Assembly (NCBI RefSeq): GCF_000149955.1
Contig: NC_030990.1
Coordinates: 1,514,158-1,578,157, forward strand
Source of the DNA: Fusarium oxysporum f. sp. lycopersici 4287
Taxonomy: Eukaryota; Ascomycota; Sordariomycetes; Hypocreales; Nectriaceae
Direction: 5' to 3'
Length of the DNA stretch: 64,000 bases
The translations under genes were made by a program, and so were the position numbers. This document shows positions 43,589 to 58,044 of this stretch, piece after piece. The notes beneath the pieces are model-generated. The model was not told the DNA's origin, did no database searches, and saw only the letters and a list, made by a program, of their open reading frames with translations. Within the stretch, counting starts at the first letter, position 1; each line of letters begins with the position of its first letter.

Positions 43589-45413
43589 ATGGCTTCGCAC
43601 GACTACTATAACGGTGGCAGTCAACAGGCTCCTTATGGCGCCGGCCCCAACGCTTCTCCCTACTATCAGAATCACGATACCCCTTCGCCGCATTCTACAC
43701 CAGCACCCCCATACGAGCCTAATTCGTACAACTCACACTATGCTCCCGACACCTCGATCTATCCTGCCGATTCTGCCGCGCATATTGTCCCGACCAAGCA
43801 AACACCATACTCGCCTAACGATATACAATATCCTCCAGCGGGCACTTATGCTAGCCCTTCTGGTCAGAGCTCAAGCCATAATCAGCCTGGCCAAACTGGT
43901 CAGTCTCCTTTCGACACCGTCTTTGACGATCATGTGTACCCGGCAAACTCGAACACCGGACCGACTCCCAGCTCCAGTACGGCTGACATTGGCCAACAAG
44001 GCTTCTATCAAGATACAAGCTATGCTGGAGGAGCTGCTGCTGCGCGACCTTACGGCCAGGAAGACATTCCCCTTCAAGATCGGACCGCTAAGAATGACGA
44101 TCCCGAGATGAATGATCATATCTATGACGCCCCTGGACGGCCTAAGAAGAAGGGCAAGAAGGGCAAGGTTCGCTTGGGCGAATTGGGTATGATTGGCTCC
44201 AACAAGAAGAGGATTCCTTGGGTTGTCTATATCTTTTCTGTTGTCCAAATCGCCGTCTTCATCGCCGAGATAGCAAGAAACGGTAAGATATGAAGACTGA
44301 TACAGGAGGAAAACTATCAGCTGACTCGTTCACAGGCATACTAACAGGAACTCCCATTGCGATCAAACCGCAATTCAACATATTTATTGGCCCATCTCCC
44401 GCTTTATTGATCAACATGGGCGCACGTTATGCCCCCTGTATGCGCAACGTGAAGGGTATCCAAAGTGTGGACAAAAACGCGAAGGGCGCCGTTCTACCAG
44501 GTCTACTTTGTCCCAATGCTACCAGGGACGACAGCTTCTGCCCTCTTCATGTGGTCTGCGGTTTCGGAGGTGACGTTCCAGACCCTAAGTTTAATGGCGA
44601 TATCAACCAGAGTCCCGAGCCCAACCAGTGGTACCGATTCATCACCTCAATTTTCATGCACGCCGGTCTCATTCACATCATTTTCAACCTTCTTCTGCAG
44701 CTTACCATTGCGAAAGAGATGGAGATGGCCATTGGGCCAGTGCGGTTTCTACTCGTTTACATGAGTGCTGGGATTTTCGGCAACATCATGGGTGGAAATT
44801 ATGCGCCGCCAGGACAGCCATCTGTGGGTGCCTCTGGGGCCCTCTTTGGTATCATTGCCTTGGTTCTCCTCGATCTTCTGTACTCATGGAAGGACAGACG
44901 CAACCCCGTCAAAGACCTTCTTTTCATCATTCTCGATATGGTAATCGCATTTGTCTTGGGACTACTTCCCGGCTTGGACAACTTTGTCCATATTGGCGGT
45001 TTTCTTATGGGACTCTCTCTTGGCGTCTGTGTCCTGCACTCGCCCAACTCACTGCGACGGCGGATGGGCCAAGAGCTGTCGTACGCAGCCGTTTCTCCTC
45101 AAACTGGCGAGACACCCCCTCACTTTTTCAAGAACCCTGTCGGTTTCTTCAAGGGGCGCAAGCCACTCTGGTGGGCTTGGTGGCTGGTTCGAGCTGCCTT
45201 CCTCGTCATGATCATTGTCGTTTTCATTGTTCTCCTGAACAACTTTTACAAGTATCACGACACCTGTGAGTGGTGCAAGTATCTCAACTGCCTAGTAAGT
45301 TTCTCAACACTACTGCTCAAGATGATAAAGTGGCTAACCTCGAATAGCCCATCAACGATTGGTGCGATTGGGGATCTTTTGAGCATCTTAAGGAACCCAA
45401 GAGTTCTTCATAA
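43589..45413 (+). CDS. Rhomboid intramembrane serine protease
   Basis: Three exons, 43589-44282, 44336-45294 and 45348-45413, give 572 residues. ATG 43589 (MASHDYYNGGSQQAPYGAGP) starts a ~220-residue Pro/Tyr/Ser-rich cytosolic region ending in a basic patch (RPKKKGKKGKVRLGELG). The first helix (IPWVVYIFSVVQIAVFIAEI) follows, then a long loop with WYRFITSIFMHAGLIHIIFN and further helices. The catalytic serine is in GASGALFG (Ser398) and the histidine in HIGGFLMG (His450), the rhomboid dyad. The tail has CEWCKYLNCL/PINDWCDWG across the last junction. The long loop between helices 1 and 2 fits secretory-pathway rhomboids rather than the mitochondrial Pcp1 type. It cleaves membrane proteins within or near their helices; the substrate is unknown. 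Confidence 0.94.
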
Positions 45414-47468
45414 GTTGATAATGAATGAGTCTGGGTTGGCAGAGATCTAACAGAATCGCATCACATTGAACAGTGCGCAGCTTTAGAAAGCAGCATGTAC
45501 GTTAATAAGCAATTTTATTCATTGCAAAGCTCGGCACCATTGGACACAGCATTTAGATCATGATCTTTCACTGGAAACACTCCAAGGATGCTACCCCTTG
45601 CTTTCTTTATGTCGATTAATGAAGAAATGATTTATCCAGCGCCATCGTGTGCTTGAGCGTGATACCAGGGTCTAACCGGTAACTCTCGGAATGAGTGATG
45701 TGAATGTGACTTACTGACAACCATCAGCCAGTTGTGCAGTCCTGGCAGGCTGTTGCTGTTGGCAGAGTATCAGGCATTTGCCCAACACACTACACTTGTA
45801 CATGGATATGAGACATGGGGTCAGCGATACTATTACATGATATTGCAGCTCTTGGCTGTATACAGGCCCAACCAACATCACACAATGTCACGCGATACCC
45901 CGGAAGTCAGCGATTTTGTGACCAAGGGAAATGATATGCCTGACAACTTCACGGTGCTATAAATGCTATACTTCCCTCCTGTTGCTCCTTTGTGAACATA
46001 AGTTCTTCCTCACCATCTATACAAACATTCTCACATGTGTAGCCCTGGTTCCATGAAGATGCCTCCTTTGAAACATGCTGTTAGCCCCGTTTTGTCTGAA
46101 TGAGTAAGTTCTTTCGATACTCGATACTTTTTAGCCCATTTTGGGTGAGATGATGAATTCTTTTTATGCATGGCTTAACTGATCTCCCAAGACGGAGTAC
46201 GGATGCTTATAGAATGGATGTCTGAATGTGTTCTTCCCCTAGTTATGCAACCTGCTATCAGCCCATATTACCAAGCAAGCCATGAACTGACAGGAAGGAT
46301 AGATGCCATTAAAGTCTCTAGACGGACACTATCACGTCAAGCTATTAGTATCATGTGACACCCTTCAGTATAGTGTGTTCAGCAATAATCTTTGCAGCTG
46401 AATTTGGTAGTGCAACCCTTGACAGGTACTTCGAGTCCGACATCAGTCTTTCCATGGAGCTGTCATATGTGCACGGACAGGGGCCGTTTGCGTTCGAAAA
46501 CACAATTGTAAGGGATACCTACCTAGAAAGCTGCCATGTATCTGAGAGATGTGCATTTTAGCATGACTCAATCTGCCTGGCCTGTGTGGAAACGCTCTCG
46601 CAGCCATTACTCACAACATGGATACCTAACTGCTTCTTTACTTTCGCCATAAGTTGGCCCCGTACGATTAAGCGGTAGTTCGGAACAGATCTTCATGCTA
46701 TCCATGGCCGCTGACTGCGGTTGATCTTTGACGTTCACTCTTTCAATAGACGATCCACGGCCGTAAACTTCTAGTTCCGGTAGTACTGCGCCGTTCTTCT
46801 AGGAGCCAAACTATGTGATATGAGCGCCTGCTTCCACAGGGAACCTGTATAACAGTTTTACTTTGATGTTGGCGTGTTTGGTCTTATGTAGGGGTAAATT
46901 GACGAGTCCGCCAGTTCTAGGTACACACGTCTTCGAGTATTAACGGCCATAATGGAATAGTGAGATAGCTAGCCACCACAGAAGAGTTCAGCATATGGAT
47001 AACTTCTGCGATGCTATGCGCATAAGGGGTCTTTGAACGCAACACATCCCGTTAAATATAGAGCCTCCATGTAAGGTATCCATAAACCTCTAAACAGTTA
47101 ATCTCACTAATCAATGGCGTAGGGTAGATTCTCCCTTCTTAAGTATAGAAAGATACATGACGCCTGATCACGTGACAAAAGCGAGATAGTGCGAGTAAGT
47201 GGGGCCAGTCACGTCACGCTTGAGTCGCGCTACGCGGTCGGTATCAATTAAAGTCGTGTCGTCAAACCCATCAGAAATCTCCCCTGTTAGAGTCTCCCCT
47301 CCAACCGTTTAGTGTCAACAATCATAATCCACCAAAGACGTCGTCAAACACTCTTCACTCTCCTTACTGTGGATGAATACGTGATCGCATAACAGTTTGC
47401 TTTTCTTTTTTTCTCCCTACGTTGCCTTGTTCTTTCTTCGTGTCTAGCATTCGCCATCCTCAGTCACC
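45414..47468. promoter_or_regulatory. Intergenic region upstream of POL3, with TCACGTGA and CACGTCACG boxes
   Basis: 2.05 kb with no supportable gene. About 300 bp before the POL3 ATG are a perfect 8-bp palindrome TCACGTGA (47168-47175), TCACGTCACG (47209-47218) and an ACGCG core (near 47232). These resemble E-box, bZIP and MluI-box-like sites, the last known for S-phase genes. A pyrimidine-rich leader (TTTTCTTTTTTTCTCC) precedes the ATG. Function is inferred. Confidence 0.35.
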
Positions 47469-50400
47469 ATGGCCAGTGCAGTTCTTCCTCAGAAACGAGT
47501 TCTGGGCGAGAGTCACACTCGCCAGAACATTACATCGTCTCCCTCCTCAACGAAGAAGCGCAAAGTAGATGCAATACCGTCATCACCTGCTGCCGCCCGG
47601 GCTCCCAGCTCTCAGCATGACCATCGATCCAAAATGACATCCACTCAGCCCAAGAGTGCTTTTGAATCTGAAGTCCTCGAAAAGCTCAGCCAGGACTTGT
47701 CGGACCGCAAACGTAACAACACCGAGAAGGACCAGGCATGGGATAGACCGCCGGTAGTTGACTTCGTACCGGAGCGTGACAGCCTCTGCTTCCAGTCTAT
47801 TGAAGCCGAGGAGGGTACATTGCACGGTGGGCGGGCCACTGTCAAGCTGTTTGGTGTTAATGAAGCAGGAAACTCAGTCATGCTGCATGTTACTGACTTC
47901 AAGCATTATCTATACGTTCCCGCACCTGTCAACTTCCAACCACAAGACTGTGCAGCTTTCAAGGCATACCTAGAGACTCAAGTCGCTCAACATCAACCGA
48001 CCATCCACTCAGTCGCCTTTGCTATGAGAGAGAACATTTACGGATTTCAAGGGAACCAATCGAAACCGTACCTGAAGGTTACTGTGACAGATCCCAAATT
48101 CATCAACAAAGTCCGAACAACGATTCAAAGTGGCAATGCAAACTGGAAAGGCATGTGGAGGAATGATGGCGAAATTCAAACTTTTGACAACCTACAATAT
48201 CTACTGCGTTTCATGGTTGACTGCAAGGTATGAGCAATGCGACATGATAGCTATATGATCTAATACTCGTCCAGGTCCGAGGAATGTCGTGGGTTGAAGC
48301 TCCCGCTAAGGCTTATAAAATCATCCCCGATCATGTTCGCCAATCCAACTGTCAAATCGAAGCTGAAGTTAGCTACCTCGATCTTGTAGCACACGAACCC
48401 GTCGGTGAATGGTCAAAGATGGCACCGTTACGTATTCTGTCTTTCGATATCGAGTGTGCCGGCCGTAAGGGTATCTTTCCGGAAGCAAACCACGATCCCG
48501 TCATCCAGATCGCAAATATTGTTACACAATATGGAGAAAAGAAGCCATTCATCAGAAATGTGTTCTGTTTGCAAGAGACGAGCTCAATTGTAGCAACTCA
48601 GATTCTTGAGTATGAAAAGGAGGAGAAAATGCTGAGTGACTGGCAAAAGTTCCTTATACGCGCGGACCCTGATATCATCACCGGCTACAATATTTCCAAT
48701 TTCGATTTCCCATATTTGCTAGACCGAGCGAAACATCTCAAGGTATCTGGTTTCGAATACTGGACTCGAATCCCTAGCATGCAATCCAAAGCCAAGGAAA
48801 CGAATTTCTCCAGCAAACAGATGGGCAACCGAGATACCAAAGCTACAAACACCAACGGTCGATTACAATTGGATCTTCTCCAACTGATCCAGCGTGATCA
48901 TCACCTCAGAAGCTATACCCTGAACTCTGTGAGTGCCAATTTCCTTGGCGAGCAGAAGGAGGATGTCCATCATACAATGATCACAGAACTTTTCAATGGC
49001 ACACCCGAGTCTCGAAGACGCCTGGCGCTATACTGTCTGAAAGACGCCTACCTCCCGCAAAGGCTAATGGATAAACTCTCTTGTTTGGAAAACTATACTG
49101 AAATGGCAAGAGTCACAGGAGTGCCATTCAACTTCTTATTGTCTCGAGGTCAGCAAGTCAAGTTCATCAGTCAGTTGTTTCGAAAAGCACTAGAACAGAA
49201 ACTTGTCATTCCCAACCTCAAGTCAGAGGCTTCTGATGAACAGTATGAAGGAGCTACAGTCATTGAGCCAACCCGAGGTTACTACGATGTTCCAATCGCC
49301 ACATTGGATTTCGCCTCTCTATACCCTAGTATTATGCAAGCTCATAACCTTTGCTATACTACTCTGGTCAGTAAGAAGGCGATTGAAGCTTTCAATCTCA
49401 AGAAAGACGAGGATTACATTGTCACGCCCAATGGAGACACTTTTGTAACAATCAAGCAACGGAAGGGCTTGTTGGCACAAATTCTTGAGGAACTTCTCGC
49501 GGCCCGTAAACAGGCCAAGCGTGAGTTGGCGGTTGAGACAGATCCCTTCAAGAAGGCTGTGTTGAATGGTCGACAGCTGGCTCTGAAAATCAGCGCGAAC
49601 AGTGTGTACGGTTTGACTGGTGCTACAACAGGCAAACTCCCATGTCTCGAAATTGCTAGTAGTACAACAAGTTTTGGCCGAAAGATGATTGAGAAGACCA
49701 AGGAAGAGGTGGAAAACCGTTACAACATAGCAAACGGATACTCTCACGACGCTCAGGTCATTTACGGCGATACTGATTCCGTCATGATTAAGTTTGGTAC
49801 CAAAGACCTACAGGAAGCTATGAAGCTTGGTGAGGAAGCTTCGAAATACGTATCGGAGAAATTCGTTAAACCCATCAAACTCGAGTTCGAAAAAGTGTAC
49901 TTCCCATATCTGCTGATCAACAAAAAGCGATATGCTGGTCTCTACTGGACTAAACCAGAGAAGTATGACAAGATGGACACAAAGGGTATTGAGACGGTGC
50001 GACGTGACAACTGTTTGTTGGTCCAGACGGTCATTGAAAAAGTCTTGCGAATGATCTTGATTGACCAAGATGTTCAAGGTGCCCAAGAGTAAGTTCTTTC
50101 TCAAATGATGCTTCAGTATTTCTTTCTTTCTTTGAGGTTATCAGACCTCATCAGGCAGTGCGGGGAGAAAACGGAATGCTAATGGTAAATTTTCTAGATA
50201 CGTCAAAGAGACGATTGCCGATCTGCTGCAAAATAAGGTCGACATGTCGAAATTGGTCATCACAAAAGCCCTTACAAAGGACGATTATGCCGCAAAGCAA
50301 GCGCACGTCGAGCTGGCGCAACGCATGAAGAAGCGAGATGCAGGCTCGGCACCGGGACTCGGTGACCGAGTGGCCTACGTCATGGTCCGAGGCCCAGCTG

Positions 50401-50939
50401 GCGCCAAAAACTTCGAGAAGTCGGAGGACCCCATTTACGTGCTTGAGCACAACGTGCCGATAGATACGCGGTACTACCTGGACAATCAACTAGCTAAGCC
50501 ACTCGGCCGTATCTTTGAGCCGATTCTCGGTGAGACCAAGGCGCGCTCTCTACTTACAGGAGATCATACCCGTACCATCTCTGTTGCAGCTCCCACTGTT
50601 GGAGGTCTCATGAAGTTTGCCAAGAAGACACAAACATGCATGGGCTGCAAGAAACCTCTGACAGGGAAAGAAGAGTCACAGGGGGCGGTGTGCTCTAATT
50701 GCGCACCTCGCGTTGGTGAGCTTTACAAGAAGACGCTTGATCGCGTGTCAGACTTGGAGGTGCGCTTCGGGCGATTATGGACCCAGTGCCAGCGCTGTCA
50801 GGGCAGCATGCACTGCGAGGTTATCTGCAGTAGTAAAGATTGCCCCATCTTTTACATGCGCATGAAAGCTAAAAAGGATCTTGAGGATGCTGGCCGCGAG
50901 CTTTCACGATTCGACGCTGATCAGGCTGCTATGTGGTGA
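47469..50939 (+). CDS. POL3: DNA polymerase delta catalytic subunit
   Basis: Three exons, 47469-48227, 48275-50088 and 50198-50939, give 1104 residues, close to the yeast length. The N-terminus carries a nuclear-signal-like KKRKV. The 3'-5' exonuclease has Exo I FDIEC (Asp311, Glu313) and [15 protein letters not shown]. Polymerase motifs are [10 protein letters not shown] (Asp598), [12 protein letters not shown] and YGDTDSVM (Asp752, Asp754). The C-terminus has CysA (CMGCKKPL…CSNC) and CysB (CQRCQG…C…CSSKDC), the latter being the iron-sulfur / B-subunit binding module. It replicates the lagging strand and proofreads. Introns are 47 and 109 nt; junctions give DCK/VRGMSW and AQE/YVKETIA. It seems intact. 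Confidence 0.98.
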
Positions 50940-53900
50940 GAGCTGGGAGGGTTGTTTCTCCAGGCATCTACACCTATTCAACATTCGCAGTTGTCACCTC
51001 GTCATTTTTATTGTCTTTTATGTTTCTTGAATCACTGGAGAGGGAACCAAAGCATCTCTGGGTGCGGTTGGGAAGATGTGGAGAGTCATGCTGAGCCGTA
51101 ATGGAAGAGATGCTACTATAAAATCACGGCTAGGCTAAGACATATTGTATGTATAGGCGCAGGCACGAGTTTGGGATTGTTTGTAGTCGTATTATGTATG
51201 TAAGGCGTTTTGGGGGTTGGGGCCGCGGGTTCAACGTTGCCGCAGATATCACTGCATATACTTAAGACAGAATAAAGTACACGGCATTGGACATTAAGGC
51301 GTTTGAGCCTTTAATTTCCCTTACAAACAGCAATGACCAAGTGTTACTACAAAACAGGATGGAGTGTTCAAAGGCAACGTAGCAATGGTATCGAGGAAAT
51401 ATTGGGAAATTTTAGTCACAGTGCATGAGTTGGAAGCAGTAGAATAGCCTAAGCCTAAGTGTTTCTGTCTCTATAACGGTGAGAAAGAAGACATACACAA
51501 ATGGCATGATATTTATTAAATCGTGTGTTTCGGGCTACTGAGCGTTTAGCCTTACCGAAGGAGATCGAGGTTCACTGGGAGCTTCTCCGCGGGATAAACC
51601 CTGACCGTAGGCAGACCGACAGTGGTGAATAATAATTTTGGCAATGGTGAAACTTAGAGACAAGTAATGATCGGAAAGAAGAGGAGGCCGCGGAACATGT
51701 CGGAATCATAGGATAGTCCAAGGGTAATGAGGGGTGCTTAAGCCTGAAGGGGGGTTATCATAAGTCATGATGAGCTGGAAGTTGGGGGCAATTCATGAGG
51801 GAACAGATTCATGATGAATGTGGCCAGTGCTTAATCCTCGGGCTATGGCCGATGTCCAGTGGTTCGGCGATGAAGCCCGGGAATTTTGACTATTCCTTGT
51901 AGTTTTCGGAGGGCACCCGAAGCATTTGGCCTTAGACTTCCTCATGGACATGTATGTCCGGATGGATCTACCAGTTCCGTAAACGGCGGACGGCTAAACA
52001 TTCACGATCAAGAACAAAATTTGTTGTTGTCGGGAGCGAGGTAGTCTCGGTCAAAAGCATGGCGAGGGATGAAACGGAAGCTAAAGTCTTCTAATCGGTC
52101 CGGGGAGACATGCTCTGACAATTTGACAGGCGCTGTACTGATGAATTAGGAGAATGCTGTGACAGGACAGGCTCCCCCAGATTACTCTATCCTAGTATCC
52201 CCGCCACTGAATGAATTGTAGCGGGCCAGTATTCGTTCGGAAAGGATTTCGGCAACATATGATGGTCTGGGGCTGCTTGTGTTGTGGTTTGATAGATCTT
52301 TTTCCGACATGGTTGATCAAGAGCGCCATTGGTCGGAGGAAGAGTTGATGTCAATTCATTCTTCAAACAAGATGACAAGGCGGCCAATAAGAATGTCTTG
52401 ATAATTAGAGACTAACAGTTGCAGTTCAGGGTCCGGGGAGTGTCGATATGTGCTGCGCGTCAATGGGGCCACCGCGAATATCACTGAGAATAATTGAACA
52501 AGATGATTGAAGTAACCTGGAAGTGAACAAGGATAATCTTCCCGGCGCATGCTGTATTTCCAAGTTCGCTGGGTCGGAGGAAGACGCCGGTGACGGGACA
52601 AGGGTAAGATGCAACGGTATGAGCTATTCCCGCATTTTGAGTTATCGCTGATTCGACAGAAGGCAAAGGATATTTCCTTTTCTAGATATAAAGAAGAAGT
52701 TTGGCTTGGGAATTGGTAATGGATTGTTTGATTTGACGCGCTTGGTCAGGCTAAAGTCCCTGGAACCTGGCTGATGCATCTACACACACACACACACACA
52801 CACACGACACAGGACTTTAATGTTAAGATTTAGGTTAGCAGTGTGGCGGGCTTGGGGATGAGGCACTTTTCTCATTCCGATAGACACACAGATCACCGCT
52901 CAAAAATATCCTGGAGTCGTCCTTCGAGCGTGGGATTCAGCAAGGGACCTACCGTGATTATATCTCGTGTGGGGTTATTTGTTAGCTGAGAATGTCCATG
53001 CTTACCTGGGGATATACTGGGAGTAGTGCGACAAGTCAGGCCAGCTCAGTTTGGCGCTGAGCAGGAATTACAAGTGATTAATAAAGGCATTGATGAACGG
53101 ATTAACGTCGATGATGATTTCACACAAGCCAAGATAAGATGTGCAGGCAATTTACAGTACCCCCACCACGTAAGTCTAAGAGCGACGGTGGCAAGCGTGG
53201 AGGTGAAGTGCTGTATAGAGCGAATGGAGAGGATCTGATAATGGATTGGAATAATGGGCGTTGGCTAATAAGAACCGTATCATGAATAATGAATGGCTGA
53301 AAACATGGCATCTTTGATCTTTACTACAGAGGGCATGGTACGACGGCAGCCAGGACCTACATTGCCGAAGCGAACGAGCGAATATCGGAGGTTGATGGTG
53401 GTGCCCATGAGAATGGGAGGCTAATAAGGTACCCGTATGCGCGCGACATATGAGAGCCTGAGATCCATTGGCCAGATGGTGGGGAAGAAACGGAGTTTGT
53501 ACGGAGGAGCTCACGGCAGCTGTGAAGACCCTGGTGTAGTGCTAATAGATTAGTACTCTCACATGTAAGTTGCTGAGGCATCAATCTCGTGCGGTTAGTT
53601 GAATCTTTCAATTACCTCAAATGGTAGATGAAAACGAAAACGAAAAGCGTGTGGCGATAGTATGTGTTTCGTCTATGGCTACCGCATACAAATTCTTCAA
53701 CTTGCAAGACCACAAACTCCAGACCCAGACAGCATTGCATTGAAAAAATGGAAACCCCCCCCAGGGGTGTGTGATGAGGCTCCTTGTCGATGTCGATGTG
53801 GGGTGCAACGCTAGACTGGGGTTTATCGGGAACGACAGAGATTAGGGTGTGTCTTGTCACTCGATTAGATGGGATAATGGCAACGCGATTGCCTATCGAG

Positions 53901-54295
53901 TGAGCTTTTTTCTGGCTCCCGTCCTTTATCTCTGAACACGGAAGACAAGGTACTTTGCAATCGTCGCATGTTTGTGCCGTGCCGTGCCACACTGCGCTGC
54001 GCTGCGCTCATGTATCCCGTCCTGGCGTCGGTCTTGTATCGGATGCGGACGCGGACCTCGATGCCATGACGGAAAGAGTGATGGAGCGAGCCAAGCGACC
54101 ATCTCTTGCCATTCTTTCGCAGCCCTCGATAACCATATAAATCTCGCCTCCCGTCACCTTCGAGACGGTTTCCCTCCCTCCTTATCTCACACTCACACGT
54201 CTCGAAAAGTGTATCGAATCTCTTCGCAATCTTCTTCCCAGCAGGAATCTATTTATCACCACTTTCGATACACATCCCAAATGCAGCTGAACACC
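50940..54295. promoter_or_regulatory. Long intergenic region upstream of GDH1
   Basis: 3.36 kb with no supportable gene; frames on both strands are short and unrecognised. It contains a (CA)12 tract (52782-52805). Near GDH1 there is a TATA-like ATATAAAT (around 54134) and AGATAAG on the minus strand at 54181-54187, matching the GATA-factor (AreA/NIT2) consensus expected for a nitrogen gene. The length suggests complex regulation or an unannotated non-coding transcript. Confidence 0.35.
52782..52805. repeat. (AC)12 microsatellite
   Basis: An uninterrupted run of twelve AC dinucleotides in non-coding DNA. Confidence 0.97.
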
Positions 54296-55805
<1,510 letters not shown>

Positions 55806-56784
55806 ATGGACATTTAAGGAAGTCTGGAGCGAGATAAGAGATCGATCAGGAAGACCGCAATACCCGAGCTGGGCTCACATCAAGGCTACCTGATCTTCTC
55901 ATCACGATTATCTTGCCCAATGTCGACCTATTTCTGCAAAGAACGGAGTTTTATTCTTGGCTACTATCAGGGCATGCATACTGTTGGGCGTTGGCGGGGT
56001 TTCAAGAAGGGGATGACTTTTGTTTTTCTTCACGATAGACGTGGGCCTGGATCTTGTATAGTTTTTTTCACCTATTTCCTTTTCTCCTTTTTAGCCCGGT
56101 AGAACGAAGAATGAAACACAACACTTTTGATTCAAAGTCAATGAGAGCGCTCTGACATATGTTCTTGGTTAACTTAATTATATCTACCGTACATGAGAAG
56201 AAGCTTGATTCTTTCAAATGGTTCAAACTTTGGCCATTGTCAAATCACTTGGTATCATTATTCTGCCTCGCTCTTTAAGACTGGGGAAGACCTAAGCTAC
56301 CTCACTCAATGATATAGTTTCAAGGGCCCAATCCGGCGAAGAGGTGATGTGATTCAATTTGGCAAATTCTTCTTTGGTCACGTATGCTGCCGCTTCAATT
56401 CGATCCAAGCCCTCAAGTATCTCCAGCGAAGTTCATTCATAGCCGTCTCCACTTCGGCATGTAACATTAGTAGCCAAGGATCTGGGATAGACGGATGGGG
56501 CGTTACCTAGTCTGGGTAAATTTATGGTTCCTGGTTGCTTCCTTGTGGAACCTCGGTTGATTGATAGTGGTACCGCGGGGAAGTGTTACCTTAGTTGGTA
56601 CTTAGGTACGTAGGTAGGTAGGCATTGGATCTTATATCTCCTTCGTTCTAGTTGTAAGTCAGATATTATTCTTTTAAACTTACTTGATGCAGCCGAAGGA
56701 CTTGGTTTGACCTCTTCTAAGCAGCGTATGTTGACACAGATTTGCGGCATAGTTAATCTCATCATACCTTCGACATCGCCCACC
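55806..56784. other. Intergenic region, GDH1 to CoA-transferase III gene
   Basis: 979 bp holding the GDH1 3' region and the next promoter. A GTAGGTAGGTAGG run lies near 56610. No gene supported. Confidence 0.4.
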
Positions 56785-58044
56785 ATGTTGCAGCATCCTC
56801 CTTTGACTGGCATCAAGGTGCTAGAATTCGCTGGTCTTGCTCCTGGTGAGTACACCAAAGACAAATGAAAGAGCAAAGTTGATAAACCGATTTTCCTTGA
56901 AGGACCTTATGCTGGCATGTTGCTCGCTGACGCAGGTGCCTCGGTTCTCCGCATAGACCGTGCTCGACCCGACACATCTGCTCCTACAGAAGACATGCTA
57001 GCCCGGCATAAATCCTCCATATCCGTGGATCTCAAATCAGAGCGGGGTGTTGCGCTTATAAGGCGCCTCGTTGCTGAGGCCGATGTCCTCATTGACCCTT
57101 TTCGTCCAGGCGTACTTGAGAAACTGTCTCTGGGTCCGGATGAGCTGTGCCGTCTTAACCCAAGGCTGATATATGGCCGCATGACTGGGTTCCGTCGTGA
57201 TGGAAAGTACGCACTCATGGCAGGTCACGACATTAACTATCTTGCCGTTTCAGGTACACTGGGAATGCTGGGCAGAGATGACGAGAAGCCACATCCGCCG
57301 TGGAACATCCTGGCTGACTTCGCTGGTGGGGGAGCAATGCTATTTGAAGGTATCTTGATGGCCATCATCTCAAGACAATCTTCTGGCCGCGGACAAGTTG
57401 TCGAGGCAAACATGGTAGATGGAAGCTCATATCTGACCACTTTCCCTCGAATGGCGCTCAAGACGATAATGGGCAACAGTGGCCGAGGAAACAATTTGCT
57501 CGATGGCGGTGCTCCCTTTTACGACACTTACGAGACATCGGATGGCAAATATGTCGCCGTCGGGGCTCTTGAACCGAAATTCTTTGCCGCTCTTCTAAGT
57601 GGGCTCGACCTTGCTGGTCAAGGATGGGAAGATGATCAGCTCAACAGAGGTCGCTGGCCCGAGCTTCGGCATTTAATGACAGATAGGTTTCGAAGCAAGA
57701 CTCGTGCCCAGTGGGAACTAGTCTTCGATGGTACAGATGCGTGCTGCACCCCAGTGCTGGAGTATAGCGAACTAGAGAATGATCCCAAGCGGGAAGGTGA
57801 CCAGAGACCAGCGGTGACCTTGCGGGAGACGCCGTGTCTTGCCGTGAAAGAGGGCGTAGGGCATGCAGACCCAGCTCGGTTTGGACAAGGCCCAGGTGTA
57901 CCCGGAGATGGCTATAGAGCGAGTCTGCTGAAGCCTGGAGCAGGGGGGGAGGAAGTCTTGAGGAAATGGTTGGGATGGGAGAACGGAACCGAGTATGTAC
58001 TGGAGCGGGGAGGGTTTGTGCTCAAGGAGCTTTCCAAGCTGTGA
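56785..58044 (+). CDS. CoA-transferase family III protein, alpha-methylacyl-CoA racemase-like
   Basis: Two exons, 56785-56845 and 56903-58044, give 400 residues. The tiny first exon encodes MLQHPPLTGIKVLEFAGLAP; the junction restores FAGLAPG/PYAGMLLADAGA, the N-terminal signature of the CaiB/BaiF family. The racemase catalytic pair is visible 30 residues apart: His129 in AGHDINYLAVSG and Asp159 in NILADFAGGG, the spacing known for AMACR. ANMVDGSSYL and GGAPFYDTYETSDGKY follow. Such enzymes invert the 2-methyl centre of branched acyl-CoA before beta-oxidation, usually in peroxisomes or mitochondria. The C-terminal residues (KELSKL) resemble but do not exactly match a canonical peroxisomal SKL: the sequence does end Ser-Lys-Leu, so peroxisomal import is likely. 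Confidence 0.92.

Noticed and set aside
53745..53775. C-rich run CCCCCCCCAGGGG as a possible stress-response element
   Set aside because: Homopolymer-driven, far from the GDH1 start, and not supported by a second copy.
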